A stretch of DNA of 64,000 bases from the NCBI GenBank assembly GCA_947623455.1, contig OX392532.1, positions 50,719,058-50,783,057 of the forward strand, read 5' to 3'. How positions within the stretch are numbered: the first letter of the stretch is position 1; each line of letters opens with the position of its first letter. The notes beneath the pieces were generated by a model, which was given only the letters and a program-made list of their open reading frames with translations, was not told where the DNA came from and did no database searches. This DNA is from Mimachlamys varia (taxonomy: Eukaryota > Mollusca > Bivalvia > Pectinida > Pectinidae). The translations under genes and the position numbers were made by a program. Below are positions 46,285 to 56,870 of this stretch, piece after piece.

Positions 46285-46608
46285 GATGCTCGTGATCGAA
46301 GGACTACGAGTTCGAGTCCCGGTTACGGCATTTGTATTGTACACTTGAGCAAGATGCTTAATTCCACATGTTCCAGTCTACTCTGCTGTAAATGAGCACG
46401 TGGTTGGGCAGTGCTAGAAAGTGTAGAATGCTAGCTGTGAGCGACGAAACGGTAGCTCCGGTTGTATGTTCCCCAGGGAGTTGAGAACGATATTGACTGG
46501 TTGTTAAGGCCCTATAACCACGGATAATAATTTGTGAACCGCATTGAGACGATCTATAAAATAGGTTGTGATTAAGCGGGAAATAAGAACCTCGAGTTAT
46601 TATCATTT
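46285..46608 (+). mobile_element. SINE family S, 5'-truncated second copy
   Basis: Begins within the tRNA head ('gctcgtgatcgaagg') and keeps the B-box GAGTTCGAGTCCC, 'cttgagcaagatgctt', 'ccccagggagttgagaacg', 'ccctataaccacggataata' and a short ATT tail. About 85% alike to 44861-45218 by eye. Confidence 0.85.
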
Positions 46609-46633
46609 TTGAAAAACATGTGCAATGATTAGG

Positions 46634-46740
46634 TTGCCTTATACGCCTCAGCTGTAGGAAATTTCCTTTTAACCCAGTCGGTAAAGCATCGGGCTTAAGA
46701 GCAAAGGGTCACAGGTTCGAGCCCCAGCGACGGCACTATC
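46634..46740 (+). pseudogene. tRNA-like SINE head, copy 1
   Basis: Includes 'aacccagtcggtaaagcatc' (A-box-like) and GGTTCGAGCCCC (B-box), ending 'gacggcactat'. It is preceded by 'ttgccttatacgcctcagct', a segment also present before the 46857 copy. No clean anticodon stem, so a tRNA-derived repeat rather than a functional tRNA gene. Confidence 0.6.
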
Positions 46741-46856
46741 TTAATAGCTTTTCCTCATCCTATTACAAACTGGTGCCGATGACCCTCCACTTTCAAGGAG
46801 GAGAAACCGTGTCGGAGAGTCAAAGAACCTGGGTAAAAGATGTGCTTTGATAAGTC

Positions 46857-46965
46857 TGCCTTATAAGCCTCAGCTGAAGGAATTTTCCCATTAGTTCAGT
46901 CGGTAGAACAGCGGACTGCAGAGCCTAGGGTGGCGGGTTCGAGCGCAAGCGACGGCACTATGTAT
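46857..46965 (+). pseudogene. tRNA-like SINE head, copy 2
   Basis: Repeats the 46634 unit about 223 bases downstream: 'tgccttataagcctcagctg', 'ttagttcagtcggtagaaca', GGGTTCGAGCGC and 'gacggcactat'. The loop at the anticodon position could read GCA, but the stem does not pair well. Confidence 0.6.
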
Positions 46966-46989
46966 CTTTATATATCTTTATCACTTTTC

Positions 46990-47287
46990 CTCGCCCTAAA
47001 TATATTTGCTCTATTGTCATCGTTATTTAAGCTTACAAACGTAACTAATTAACCCAAACCTGTGAATAGTGTGTTACACATATGTGCATGACTCTACTGA
47101 CGTCACCAAAACCTGTGCAACAAATCAATGTTAAAACAAATAGATAAGAAGAAAAATCAGATCGCCACCCAAGAAACAAATTTTAGACTGAAAACCCCTA
47201 AATTTCGCCCTATGAAACCTTAATCTGTGTTTATAAATTCTGATTAGAACACAAGTGATTATTCAAACAGAAATATTTTCATTACAG
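46990..47287. other. Candidate intron 3' end
   Basis: AT-rich DNA ending in the acceptor 'attttcattacag'. No other feature. Confidence 0.35.
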
Positions 47288-47406
47288 CTCTTGTGTCGCG
47301 TGACGCTAAGAAAACAGGAAATGAGTCTGGCGGCATTTCCCGGCCGATTTACTCAGATTTTGAAAGTGTCGCCTTCCGCGAGAAAAGGTTGTTTTCTGCT
47401 GTCTAA
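47288..47406 (+). CDS. Candidate terminal coding exon, 38 codons plus stop
   Basis: A good acceptor (pyrimidine-rich, 'attttcattacag') precedes 47288. After two bases of a split codon, the frame reads 38 codons starting LVSRDAKKTGNESGGISRPI and ending REKRLFSAV, then TAA at 47404-47406. GC content and CpG are higher than in the flanks. AATAAA follows at 47582-47587, with a GT-rich stretch after it. A second frame (47255-47461) is also open, so the frame choice is not certain. I recognise no domain. Upstream exons were not found; SINEs lie immediately upstream. Confidence 0.4.
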
Positions 47407-47581
47407 AGAAAGTTACGCGTTGTTCAGTTTAATAGTAGAATTGGCCAAATGGATTGATTGAAGCACTTGATTTCCTGTCGTGAGAGAGACAATTTCCAGT
47501 CGACAACTCGACGCGACGACGGGGTGACGCGTTCAACAGGTTCATTTAGTACAAAATCATATTATGTGATACGTGACATAT

Positions 47582-47587
47582 AATAAA
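47582..47587 (+). terminator. Candidate polyadenylation signal AATAAA
   Basis: AATAAA lies about 175 bases after the stop of the candidate terminal exon, followed by 'tgtgttttaatg' and 'tcttgggtgttcc' as a possible GT-rich downstream element. Confidence 0.35.
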
Positions 47588-47687
47588 CAATGTGTTTTAA
47601 TGAAAAATCTTGGGTGTTCCGCATTACGTTCGTCTTTTTTCCTAGTAGTTAATAAGAATAATAATCTTTTGCTTCATCACAACCTAG

Positions 47688-47830
47688 CTCGTGCGTCGTC
47701 TCAAAGCCATTCATGAATTATTATCCTTGGCTATAGGGCCTTTGCAATCAGTCGGCATCTTTATTCAAAACCTCGACATATTTCTTCAACTCCCTTGGGA
47801 GCATACAGTCGGTGCTGCCAATGCAGATAT
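47688..47830 (-). mobile_element. SINE family S, fragment
   Basis: Reverse complement contains 'tgtatgctcccaagggagtt', 'aaggccctatagcc' and 'ggataataattcatg', the 3' third of family S. Head and (ATT)n tail are missing. Confidence 0.75.
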
Positions 47831-47884
47831 ATATATCTCTTTATTTCTTGGACAACACTTTAAGAAGAAGTTATAACAACTTAT

Positions 47885-48075
47885 ATTAATCGCTTTTGTT
47901 GGCCGGAATGCAAGCGTGTCGAATTGGGGTTGTCTAATAATCTGGTAAAAAACCGGATTTCCCGGAGAAACCCCGCGAAGTCGGGCAGGTGACCTCATAC
48001 CTGTTAGCATCTTATAGAGGAATCGAACCCCGGCCGACATGTAACGGAAGGCCACTGTGATATCTGCATGCACCT
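47885..48075 (-). mobile_element. tRNA-headed repeat family V
   Basis: Reverse complement has a B-box-like GGGGTTCGATTCC near the 5' side and ends 'cattccggccaacaaaagcg'. The 50485-50665 copy matches at both ends ('tgcaagc.cgcac', 'cacttttgtt' on the plus strand). Confidence 0.55.
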
Positions 48076-48291
48076 CCCAACGTACGGCCAGCTACATATC
48101 ACTGCGATTTCAGATTCAGGGAGATAGTTCCTTAACATATAACGCGGAAGGATTTTCCCCTTCTCAAACACCCTCCTCCTACCCCACTTCAACAGTTAGT
48201 AGCCTCATCCACTACCCTGCTCCAAAGCTCCAAGCATCCTCCCGGGGCAGTAGTTGATTGACGCCTTCCCTGCTCCCCCGTCCCCCTCCCC

Positions 48292-48890
48292 CCCGTCCTA
48301 TCCCCTCCCAAGCCCCCGTCATATCCCCTCCCAAGCCCTCTCCCCCGTCCTATGCCCTTTCAAGCCTTCTCCCCCCGTCCAATCCCCTATCAAGCCCCCC
48401 GTCCTTTTCCCTTGCAAGCCCTCTTCCCCCGTTCCATCTCCTTTCAAGCCTTCTCCCCCGTCCTATCCCCTCCGAAGCCTTCTTCCCCCTTCCTATCTCC
48501 TTTCAAGCCCTCTCCCCCATTCTATCTCCTTTCAAGCCATCTCCCCCGTCCTATCCCCTCCCAAGCCCTCTCCCCCTTCCTTTCTCCTTTCAAGCCCTCT
48601 CCCCCTTCCTATCCCCTTTCAAGCCCTCTCCCCCTTCCTATCCCCTCCCAAGCCCTCTCCTCTTTCCTATCCCCTTTCAAGCCCTCTCCCCCTTCCTATC
48701 CCCTCCCAAGCCCTCTCCCCTTTCCTATCCCCTTTCAAGCCCTCTCCCCTTCCTATCCCCTCCCAAGCCCTCTCCCCCTTCCTATCCCCTTTCAAGCCCT
48801 CTCCCCCGTCCTATCCCCTCCCAAGCCCTCTCCCCGTCCTATCCTTTTTCAACCCCCCCCCCCTCGTCCTCCCCCTCCCCAGTATCCTCC
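48292..48890. repeat. Polypyrimidine array, about 29-30-bp units, about 20 copies
   Basis: Units alternate 'tatccccttccaagccctct'-like words ('cccctttcaag' and 'cccctcccaag') separated by ccccctt or cccccgt. The plus strand is almost purine-free except for the AAG in each unit. All three plus frames are open for over 200 codons, Pro/Ser/Leu-rich, as expected from composition and near-30-base periodicity. Similar 33-34-base segments flank it ('atcctcccggggcagtag' near 48236 and 'atcctcccgagtccgtag' near 48884). Confidence 0.93.
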
Positions 48891-49019
48891 CGAGTCCGTA
48901 GTTGATAGATCGACGATAGGACGGCGCGGTCAGCTGGTCGCCGCCTGTGACACTGGTCATGTGACACCAACAGACATATCACCAGTTGATTGCCATTTAA
49001 TAACACTCCTGAAGTGACC

Positions 49020-49620
49020 GGGAAGCATTGTTAGTTTAACCTGTCATTTAAAAAATAATCACAATTCTTCTCTCTCTTTTTATAAAAGTTATCTGCGTAT
49101 ATCTATTCCTAAGCACTTCAAGGAAACAAGTTCACACAGAGGTAAACGTGGTTGGTTAAATCTTCTATTCGTCTCTGCTTTTGTCTCTCGTTAAAAAACT
49201 CGAAATTTTCATAGTTATTAAGATGAACATGCTTTTACCAATGTGAATATGAAGATACGTTGGAGTTCATTCACTAACTAGTCTGTATCCATTGGCCGGA
49301 AAACCACATCTTCACGCTTAGAGGGGTTCCGTATTGATTTTAGAGATGATCCGAATGCGATCTCGGTTCATGGTATACTCGCCGACCACATGCTAAAATA
49401 GATACTCAAACAATATTTTCAGTATCTGCAGCAATATTGAGACGACTTGGGTTTTAAATTTTTGACTTCGGATCTATAATGTTTAGCCAATGTTCAATTG
49501 TCGTTTGTATCCGGTATTAAAATGATGAAAGAATTTTATTTCTTCACAATATTATGATTTTAGTTTTTGTTAATTTCTTTGTTTATTTTTTATTTATTTA
49601 TTGTTTTTTTTTTTTTGTAA
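49020..49620. other. Non-coding stretch, nothing recognised
   Basis: AT-rich; T-rich tract at 49590-49620. Confidence 0.4.
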
Positions 49621-49789
49621 ATTATAACAGAGATATGATTGTCAGTTTATAATGTGTTTTGCAAAGAGAACTGATTTTCATTTTTTTGGTTATTCGGTTT
49701 TCCTTTTCAACAATAGAAAAAGAAAAGTCAGACTCTTGTGATTGAAGATTCAGAAGTATTTTAAGGCTGAAGCTAAAAAAACGAGTGTA

Positions 49790-49978
49790 CTTCTTAACCC
49801 TGAAAATACTAGTGCATATAAAGTTCTTGAAATATGTTAGACCACGAAATGGATCGTGACGAAACAGCAATGGAAATCGTTCATGAACTTCACGATTAAT
49901 AATCCAAACGCAAAACCCAGCATAAGCCATTGGGATCTGCGACGTACCTATACAAAACAACTCTTTAACACCATCCAT
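49790..49978 (-). CDS. Hypothetical coding segment, weak
   Basis: A minus-strand frame starts ATG at 49978 (MDGVKELFCIGTSQIPMAYA) and has coding-like codons for about 60 residues, then becomes Lys/Phe/Ser-rich and runs to 49622. A donor-like ATAG|GTACGT occurs after ten codons, and an acceptor-like ATTTTCAG near 49797. The real exon limits, if any, are unclear. No family was recognised, and it may be a chance frame. Confidence 0.2.
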
Positions 49979-49984
49979 TTTGTC

Positions 49985-50480
49985 AATTCAAGCGTCTCTA
50001 TTATCTAGATCGACGGTCACATGAAAGCGTCTGGGTGATAAGGTGTCATCAATAACGCTTGTCTTTTCATTCCGTGTCCCACAAGGAATTGTAAATATAT
50101 TAGATGGATTTGAAAGGTTTTACGTAATAGAAAAGAACGTATTTGTGTAACGTAGATCTGAGCGTTATCATTTTTCGCTTTTTCAACTTTCGCCTCTCAC
50201 GATCAACATTAGGAAATGGAGTGAGCTATATAATGTGCAGCATGCTTCATTAAGCCAAACATTTCCCGCGGGTATCACCGCCAGACTTGTTGGTTGTAAA
50301 AAGGTATTAATAGTCCTTTTCGCGACGGAGTTTGTGAATATAGGTCAACGATCAAAATGGATATAGATCCAGGTTGTATAAAAAATGTTACGCGAGAAAC
50401 ATTTGAAGGGCAAAATCAGTTTGAAATGACATATAGCCGTTTATAAACTCTTTCTATTTATTCAGCAACTATCGGAATTG
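49985..50480. other. Non-coding stretch, nothing recognised
   Basis: No supported exon or repeat. Confidence 0.4.
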
Positions 50481-50484
50481 AAAT

Positions 50485-50665
50485 CTACGAACCTTAGCTA
50501 ACCACTTTTGTTTGTCCGGATGCAAGCACGCACGCTGTTTTCACGTGGGTATCAAAATAACAGTGGCCGGGCAGCGACCCAAAACCTTTCTCTTCTATGC
50601 GGGGATTCGAACCAATACCACTTGGTGAAAGGCGAGTGTGCTAGCCCCTGCGCCGGTCGATCATC
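50485..50665 (-). mobile_element. tRNA-headed repeat family V, second copy
   Basis: Plus strand reads 'taaccacttttgtttgtccg', 'gatgcaagcacgcac', then 'gggattcgaacc', the complement of a B-box (GGTTCGAATCCC), and a D-arm-like region near 50645-50660. Confidence 0.55.
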
Positions 50666-50747
50666 TTGCATGATTCGACCCTAAAGTAAATGTTTATGGT
50701 TTGAAACTGTCAGATGAATTGGCAACTCCTTTAAGTAACATACTCTG

Positions 50748-50940
50748 TGGTTTATTTGATTTTAATTTCTGTTAATAGCTATGATCATGTACGGACATTC
50801 CAGGTTTAAGTGGGGGAGGAAAGCCGGAATACCCGGAGACAAAACCCCCGACTAACGGCCAGTGTCTGGCGAATGTCCCGAATAGGCATCGAAACCGCGA
50901 CCAACAGGTAGAGGGCTAGTGGTAGCATAATTTCAGCCAA
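50748..50940 (-). mobile_element. SINE family A, diverged copy
   Basis: Plus strand has 'ttccaggtttaagtggggga', 'ggaaagccggaatacccgga', 'cggccagtgtctggcgaat' and 'gagggctagtggtag', the family A blocks in reverse. The tRNA head is partly lost. Confidence 0.8.
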
Positions 50941-51261
50941 TATATACTAAAAGGAATATAATTAATGGGTGGAAAATGTGTAAGATTTCTTTTTTTTTTT
51001 TGAATGGAAATATTATAAATTCAAAAACTGTAAAAATATCCGCGGCCGGGTACAGTTATGAAATCACAAATAAAAAGGATACGTGAGACATGCTATCAAT
51101 CTGATTTAAATACAGATCCTCATTCTCCGTCCGTTACATAAGACAATTTATTACATTTTTACCAGTGAAATATCGAACAAAATTTCCTTCTAAAAAGGTG
51201 ATATTTTTCACTTTTGAGAAATATGATATTCTTCACTAGTGAAAAATATTACTTTTTCTGA

Positions 51262-51468
51262 TTTGACTAATCAGAACGCTGCTTACAAATAACGTTTGGC
51301 AAAATCAGCAGCTGCCACTAGATTTTCATAGAAAAATGTAATAAACAGAATATCTAACAGTATCTTCAGTAATACCAAACACATTTCACACGTGTGGCTA
51401 ATGTTTTGATATTTTTCACTCGTGCTGCTCGTGAAATATATTTGGTATTACTGAAGACACTGTTAGAT
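51262..51468. mobile_element. Foldback element, copy 2, with flank shared with 40.5 kb
   Basis: Palindromic arms 51352-51389 and 51431-51468 carry ATCTAACAGT/ACTGTTAGAT and 'aataccaaaca.atttcac' or complement. The left flank 'cgctgcttacaaataacg' (51272-51289) matches the complement of the 40.5-kb right flank, so both copies share sequence beyond the palindrome, in opposite orientation. Confidence 0.8.
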
Positions 51469-51483
51469 ATCCTCTGTATCCCG

Positions 51484-51750
51484 TAAAAGGTCATATTCTG
51501 GTGACCTTTGTCGCCTCTTTACTTTATTCATACTCTTGTAGAATTGCCCAATTGATGACAGTCCACGCTGTTATTTGCAGCAAGTCATTTTGGCACAATA
51601 TGCACGTCAGCCTTTTGTATTTTTGTGATCAAATGACTTAACGTACAGATAGGATTATGGAAGCTTTTTCACTAAAACATTCACATTCAATATTCTGTAA
51701 GCGGTGATTTGATTGGCTGATGCAAAAGGTAACCAGAACATGACCCCTTA
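51484..51750. mobile_element. 267-bp MITE with about 27-bp TIRs
   Basis: Left end TAAAAGGTCATATTCTGGTG and reverse complement of the right end TAAGGGGTCATGTTCTGGTT match over about 27 bases with few changes. Both termini begin with TA, compatible with a TA-target element (Tc1/mariner or similar). The interior is non-coding. Confidence 0.65.
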
Positions 51751-51875
51751 TTGGATACTGTCCGCTCCTATGGATGCTGAGAGTTAATTTGCTTTCCAAT
51801 CAGATTGGTCCTATTATCGTCTGGAAGCTTTTTAGAAAGTGTTGATAATTTTTAACTAAAAGACACTGGTTTGGT

Positions 51876-51939
51876 TATCTGGATACTATAAAAATATCCA
51901 CGAGCGAACACAGCTGAAAAAGTATCCAGATAAGATACT
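51876..51939. repeat. 13-bp inverted repeat next to the tRNA-like element
   Basis: TTATCTGGATACT at 51876-51888 pairs exactly with AGTATCCAGATAA at 51927-51939. It lies just beyond the 3' side of the tRNA-like sequence at 51963-52034 and may be part of the same element. Confidence 0.75.
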
Positions 51940-51962
51940 ATTGTAACAGAGGGAAAATGCAC

Positions 51963-52034
51963 GGCCAGACCGGGGTTCGAACCCGGGACCTTCCCAACTC
52001 TAGACGGACGCTCAACCAATTGAGCTATCTGGTC
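51963..52034 (-). pseudogene. tRNA-like sequence with near-complete cloverleaf
   Basis: On the minus strand a 72-nt cloverleaf can be drawn: acceptor GACCAGA/TCTGGCC (one mismatch), D-stem GCTC/GAGC, T-stem CCGGG/CCCGG with the loop TTCGAAC, and good A- and B-boxes (TAGCTCAATTGG, GGTTCGAACCC). The anticodon stem has two mismatches. The loop would read AGA, but there is no long variable arm as tRNA-Ser requires. It is followed by 'gtgcattttccctctgttac', which I recall as a SINE body. I therefore favour a tRNA-derived SINE head over a working tRNA gene. Confidence 0.6.
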
Positions 52035-52164
52035 GTCGACGATCGACCCGGTCTAGATCCGCTACACTATGTTCTGAAATGGAATAATACAGACTGCACT
52101 GTCCATGTTTGATTGAAGAACTATCCACATTTTTGTAAATGGGAAATCATAAATATTAGAACCT

Positions 52165-52500
52165 AGTAAAAAATATTAATAATATATTCAACATTTGATT
52201 TAGTACCCTGCCTAGCTGGGAAAAAAACATCTGAATTAATATAATTTTGAAAAATCCAGGCGCTATTAATTTGTAATAATGGCTAATATCTCCCTATGTG
52301 TGCATGCCTGTGTGTGTATGCGGATGCATTTTAAAGTTACAATACATATACCACAACATCCACCCCAGACCATGTTATACTCTTCGGGTTGTTGAAGTTG
52401 AGTAAGCAGGAGAAAAAAACTTTCTCTGAATATTCAATGCATACGACAACTTTGGGGATCGAACCCCGGCCGCCTGCGTTAAAGGCTTGGTGTTAACCAT
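52165..52500 (-). mobile_element. tRNA-headed SINE-like repeat family W, second copy
   Basis: Reverse complement starts with a head containing GGGGTTCGATCCCC and continues 'gaatattcagagaaag', 'tttctcctgcttact', 'gtggatgttgtggtat' and 'cacatagggagatatt'. It ends near 'atcaaatgttgaatat', matching 25026-25512 throughout. Confidence 0.75.
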
Positions 52501-52509
52501 CCTTTCCTT

Positions 52510-55215
52510 TTTGGATTCAATGGGGAAAACTTAAAAAAAAACACTGTTTTTACGGATTTGGTAACAGTGATACGCTGAAAAGAGATTTCCAAAACGTTAA
52601 AACAAGAATGGCACTATTTCTACGTATCCTTAGTTACAGCATGTGTTCTAGCCCTAAAAGAATGGAAAGGAATAAACAAAATACATTTCCGTCCAATAGG
52701 ACCAAATTTGCCTCAAATATAACTTATTGAAGAAAAAATGAAATGCCTAGACGAACATCAATTCTGTACTAAAAGTATCATTGAAGTAAACAGAAATTAA
52801 AGACGAAATAGTTTCTCAAATAAATCAGCTGTACCAATACGTAACGACATTATTGGGAAGTCGCAATACGATGTTCCGGCGTACTCCGATAATGGTCACC
52901 AATTCAGCGATTAAACCCTCAGACAAAAGAAATATAATAGCCCTCCCTCTACGCCCCATCAATTGACGACCTTTGATCAATAATATAAACAAAATGTGTA
53001 AAACCATCAACTAAAGAAAATAAACCTGACATTGCATTATTGAGTTGACAATAAATATCAGTCTTGTTGTGCTGTGATTTGCTGATTGGACCTAAACGAT
53101 TCGATCTGTATGACGGATTGTTTTATTGTTTTCTTTGCGTGTTCAAAGTCGTTTGTGTTTAAAACGTAAATCTTGCCATCCCGTTTTATTGGCGATGACA
53201 GAGCATTGACACTATTCCAACTTCGTGAGCATGCGTGATGCTTCTCGTTATCTGGTGGCCGTGTAATCTCGCTCTGTCACGCGATCTACGAGAGTGATTT
53301 TGTCAACATACCGAAATCTGCATCCGGTTAGCAAAAGATTTGTTAGTTTTCTAAAAAAAACTTAATTCTAACAAAACAGTCAATTTTAATCAAAATATTT
53401 AAGTTTTTAAATTCAACATCCATAAAAAACAACAGTGATCACGAACACAATATATCTTAATATTTCTAGATGGAAACAAAATGGATTTATATTTTTTTCT
53501 GTTTTTGTAATTCGAATATTAAGTTGACAATGCTTATAAATAACCAGTCCTTGGCCAGTAGCTACTGAGTGGTATTTACTTAGAGTCCCGTGTGTTTTTA
53601 TTGTGGGTTGTACCAGGACAAACTCGCGTTATGTCGATTTCACCTGATGTTCGTTAGAGGCAAGACAACACAGCTGCTATCTGATTTCTTGATTTCAATT
53701 TTCGTGATGTGAAATGGAGCATACAGTCTGTCTATAAAGATATGGAGGCTCATGCATGCCCGCTGTAAATCAATTTGTATGGAAGCCCATAACATAAAAG
53801 TCTCGTGTTTCCAGTAACACCTCGTTATACTGTCATTGATTTGTCCACAGATTTATTGGCGTTATATAGAGGTTGGGCGATATATTAAATGTAATTAAAT
53901 TAGATTATAATTATTATTACAGACTGTAATATGAACTGATACGCTAAAAAGGCTTAAAGAGGCAATTTAGTGAAGTTTGTCGACTCTTTTATAATATCGC
54001 ATATTGTATAAAATTGAAGTTCTGTATAATATTACATAAAATTGAAGTTCGTTACTCTTTATAAACTACTCATACCGATATGTTGACAAAAGACGATGTT
54101 TTACGTTTTTACGTTCGCTTTTTTAATTAATAATAAAGAAATCCTTAACCGTACAACCTATCAAATAATATGCACGAGAGACCTATTTTTACAAACATTT
54201 CTGAGCATTTTGACCTTTACGAGCATGCGCCGACCTGTCTCATGGATGTAAAAGATTTTATCAAATGACTTCCGAAACCCAGTGACGAGCTATATAGACT
54301 TATAAAGTAAGATTATATTATTACACTTATCTCAGTTCATTTCAAGTACATTATGAATTCCTGTATTCATAGCACTTTTTTCATATCACCTCTATAGCTG
54401 ACATTTGTGACAAGTTTAGTTTTACGCAACACTAGCCGTATCATATCGGCGAACACACGTGTCCCGGTAATGAAATGGGCCTATTTGTGTCCTAGCTCTC
54501 AATAATATCCATTTCTGGCTGATTTGAAATATAACAAAACAATTTTTCTTAGATTCTAATAATCCTAACACCTATCGTAACTGTCTACAACGTATACGTA
54601 TTTTATAAATTAAACATCCATAGAAAGAAATATTGTGAAATCAAACATACCATGTTACATTTGTTTGAATGACACGCATGCCCTGTACACGTGTTCGTGC
54701 CAGGGCGCGATTTTCGTGCTATATTTGACGTTGCTATATTTGACACGCGCTTTCCCAACAAGTAAATTGACCACACTGGACATTAGCTACATAGTGTATG
54801 TGAAGTCATTGAAAATATGTACTGTATTATATCATTTACCATCTTAAAATATTGTATCAATAATTTGTATGGGAAAGGGCTTAACAGAAGTTGTTAAACT
54901 TGTGCCCAACTCCCATTGTATATAAATTACAATAAAATATGTTTAAATAAAAAAAGCTACATAATAGCTATATATCAAGTACGGATTCTTTTGTCTGAAT
55001 TTAAGTATTTTTTTATTCTAGTTGAATTAAAGAATTGCTGGTTGACTGAATTGCCCCTTTAATATCAATGAACGATTTTGAATTTGATACATTAAAGTAA
55101 ACTTACAATTGTTTTACGAAAAAGAGAAAACGGGATTTTGGAACTTGAGTAAGCGAGATGTCAAATGAAAACGAAACCAGTAACCTGCATCATGTCTCTT
55201 TGTGTCTATATACCT
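52510..55215. other. AT-rich stretch without supported genes
   Basis: Short frames such as 52825-53010 (minus) and 54635-54847 (plus) lack motifs or splice context. No repeat was recognised. Confidence 0.35.
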
Positions 55216-55218
55216 GCA

Positions 55219-55483
55219 GGGCCTGTATTCATGAAACCGTTCTCATGCTCAAGCATGGATTCTGTGCTCAAGCCAGCTTTCTTGAAACTCTCCTTAATCA
55301 TGTCAAAGAGTCAAAAAGTCAATGTAAATGCTGAAAACAGTTTTTGGCTTCATGTCTCTTCAACTTTTTTCAAAAACTTTGACAAAGTTAGATTTAAAAA
55401 AAAAATTATAGCCAGAACAAGAAATAAGGCTTGAGCACGAAATCCATGCTTGAGCATGAGAACGGTTTCATGAATACGGGCCC
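55219..55483. mobile_element. 265-bp MITE with 56-bp TIRs
   Basis: 55219-55274 and 55428-55483 are reverse complements over 56 bases with three mismatches, ends GGGCCYGTATTCATGAAACC. The interior is AT-rich and non-coding. The flanks show no obvious target duplication. A 'gtattcatgaaaccgttct' end of this kind is consistent with a non-autonomous DNA transposon. The 89-codon frame across it is a by-product. Confidence 0.85.
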
Positions 55484-55489
55484 AGATCT

Positions 55490-56640
55490 TTCTGTTGCAA
55501 GAGTTTGCAGGGAAATTCTCATGTCTTAAAATAAAAATGATTTAGAGAATTGGAAAGTTGATTATGCGAACTCATCATTTAAAGAAAGCCACTACTTTAA
55601 TATCGATCTTTCATCGGTTCGGTTTCTAATTATTGAAACCAGCGTGACTCCTAAGACGAACTTTTGTCTTTTGCCTGATTTTATTTAACATGATTGTTTT
55701 GCTGTGAGACAGTGATTTAAAAACAGGGAAAGCAATAAAAGCCTCAAGAAAATAACAAAATGTAAATCATTTTCATCCAAAGTCGATTACAATGTGTTTG
55801 GTATACAAACAGTAATGTGAATCAACAATGACTTACAGAGTCAAATCCCGAACTAGAAGTCAAAAGAAAAGGAAACACAACAACCGGAAGTGATGAGGCG
55901 TTATCTAATCGAGATACAATCTGAGTAAAAGTCCGGAAGACAAGTCTTTATCAATATCCGTGTGTGTTATCGATATCACGGTTATAAATATGCAAATTAG
56001 ACCTCGCTTAACAATTGTCGTGGATAGATAAAACAAGGTACCGTTCTATGCAGATCTTCTTCTTGAAAATAAACGTTCACAATTTACAAATAAATGCAGG
56101 ACTTCCATTTGATTAATTCCGTGTACTATTCCTTTATTTTGCCACTATTTAGCCTTTACATTGCAATTGGAAGGCATATCGGCTATACATTGCATGTCCC
56201 ATGTGTTAACCTCATTATGACCTCATTAATTTAAAGTATGATTTCTGATTCTTCTCATACTATTTCTTAACTAAACAAGCAAACGCGATTTTTATGCACG
56301 CTCTTTGATCAATAATTATTTATGAATTTTATTATTCAGATTTAAATATTTCGATAATGGTAAATATTTACCTCGGATTTTTTAAAATGACTATCATAGT
56401 TAATATGAATGCAAGCTAATATCAGTTATTTTTTAAAAAGTATATTTAAGGGGTTGTGCTTCCATGAAGACAACGTTTTAACCACATGACCATTGTTGTT
56501 TTCTAAATTAGTAAGAAAAATTCAAGCTGACAGACTTGCATGTATATCTTTAACTGTTTTTATCCTAAATTTCTTAACTACGAAATACGAGACAATAAGA
56601 TACTTGCCAAAATGCCGACCAATCATCCTTAAGTGTCGTT
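55490..56640. other. Non-coding stretch; possible ETS sites
   Basis: ACCGGAAGTG near 55884 is a consensus ETS site, with GTCCGGAAGAC near 55931 and TTATAAATA near 55982. This could be a promoter on the plus strand, but no exon follows that I can support. Confidence 0.25.
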
Positions 56641-56699
56641 AGAGGCGAGTATTAGAGGCGAGTATCAGTCTTCCGGTTTTATGTACTGCTGTGTACAAT

Positions 56700-56870
56700 G
56701 ATGATAATGAAACTATATATACGTCCGAATGTCGACGACCCCTGGTTCTCAAACAGTGATTTATCCGCCAAAGATAACTTCCCGCCAACCATTAGCTGAC
56801 GTCTCTCGTCAATTTCGCACGTGCTGCGAACAGTTCCAAAGATAACTTGTGACGTCACAGTGGCTTTATT
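56700..56870 (-). promoter_or_regulatory. Candidate minus-strand promoter cluster
   Basis: Reading on the minus strand: TGACGTCA (56857-56850), AAGTTATCTTTGG (56848-56836), GCACGTGC E-box (56824-56817), AAGTTATCTTTGG again (56780-56768), and GTATATATAG TATA box (56722-56713). The 13-mer CCAAAGATAACTT is repeated exactly, 68 bases apart. It combines a GATA core with a TCF-like CAAAG. A 64-codon frame overlaps. Start site and gene are unknown. Confidence 0.4.

Noticed and set aside
48254..49017. Proline-rich proteins of about 220 residues in three frames
   Set aside because: All three plus frames are open because the strand is nearly purine-free. This is expected for a C/T array.
55165..55434. 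89-codon plus-strand frame
   Set aside because: It spans the MITE left arm and its AT-rich centre.
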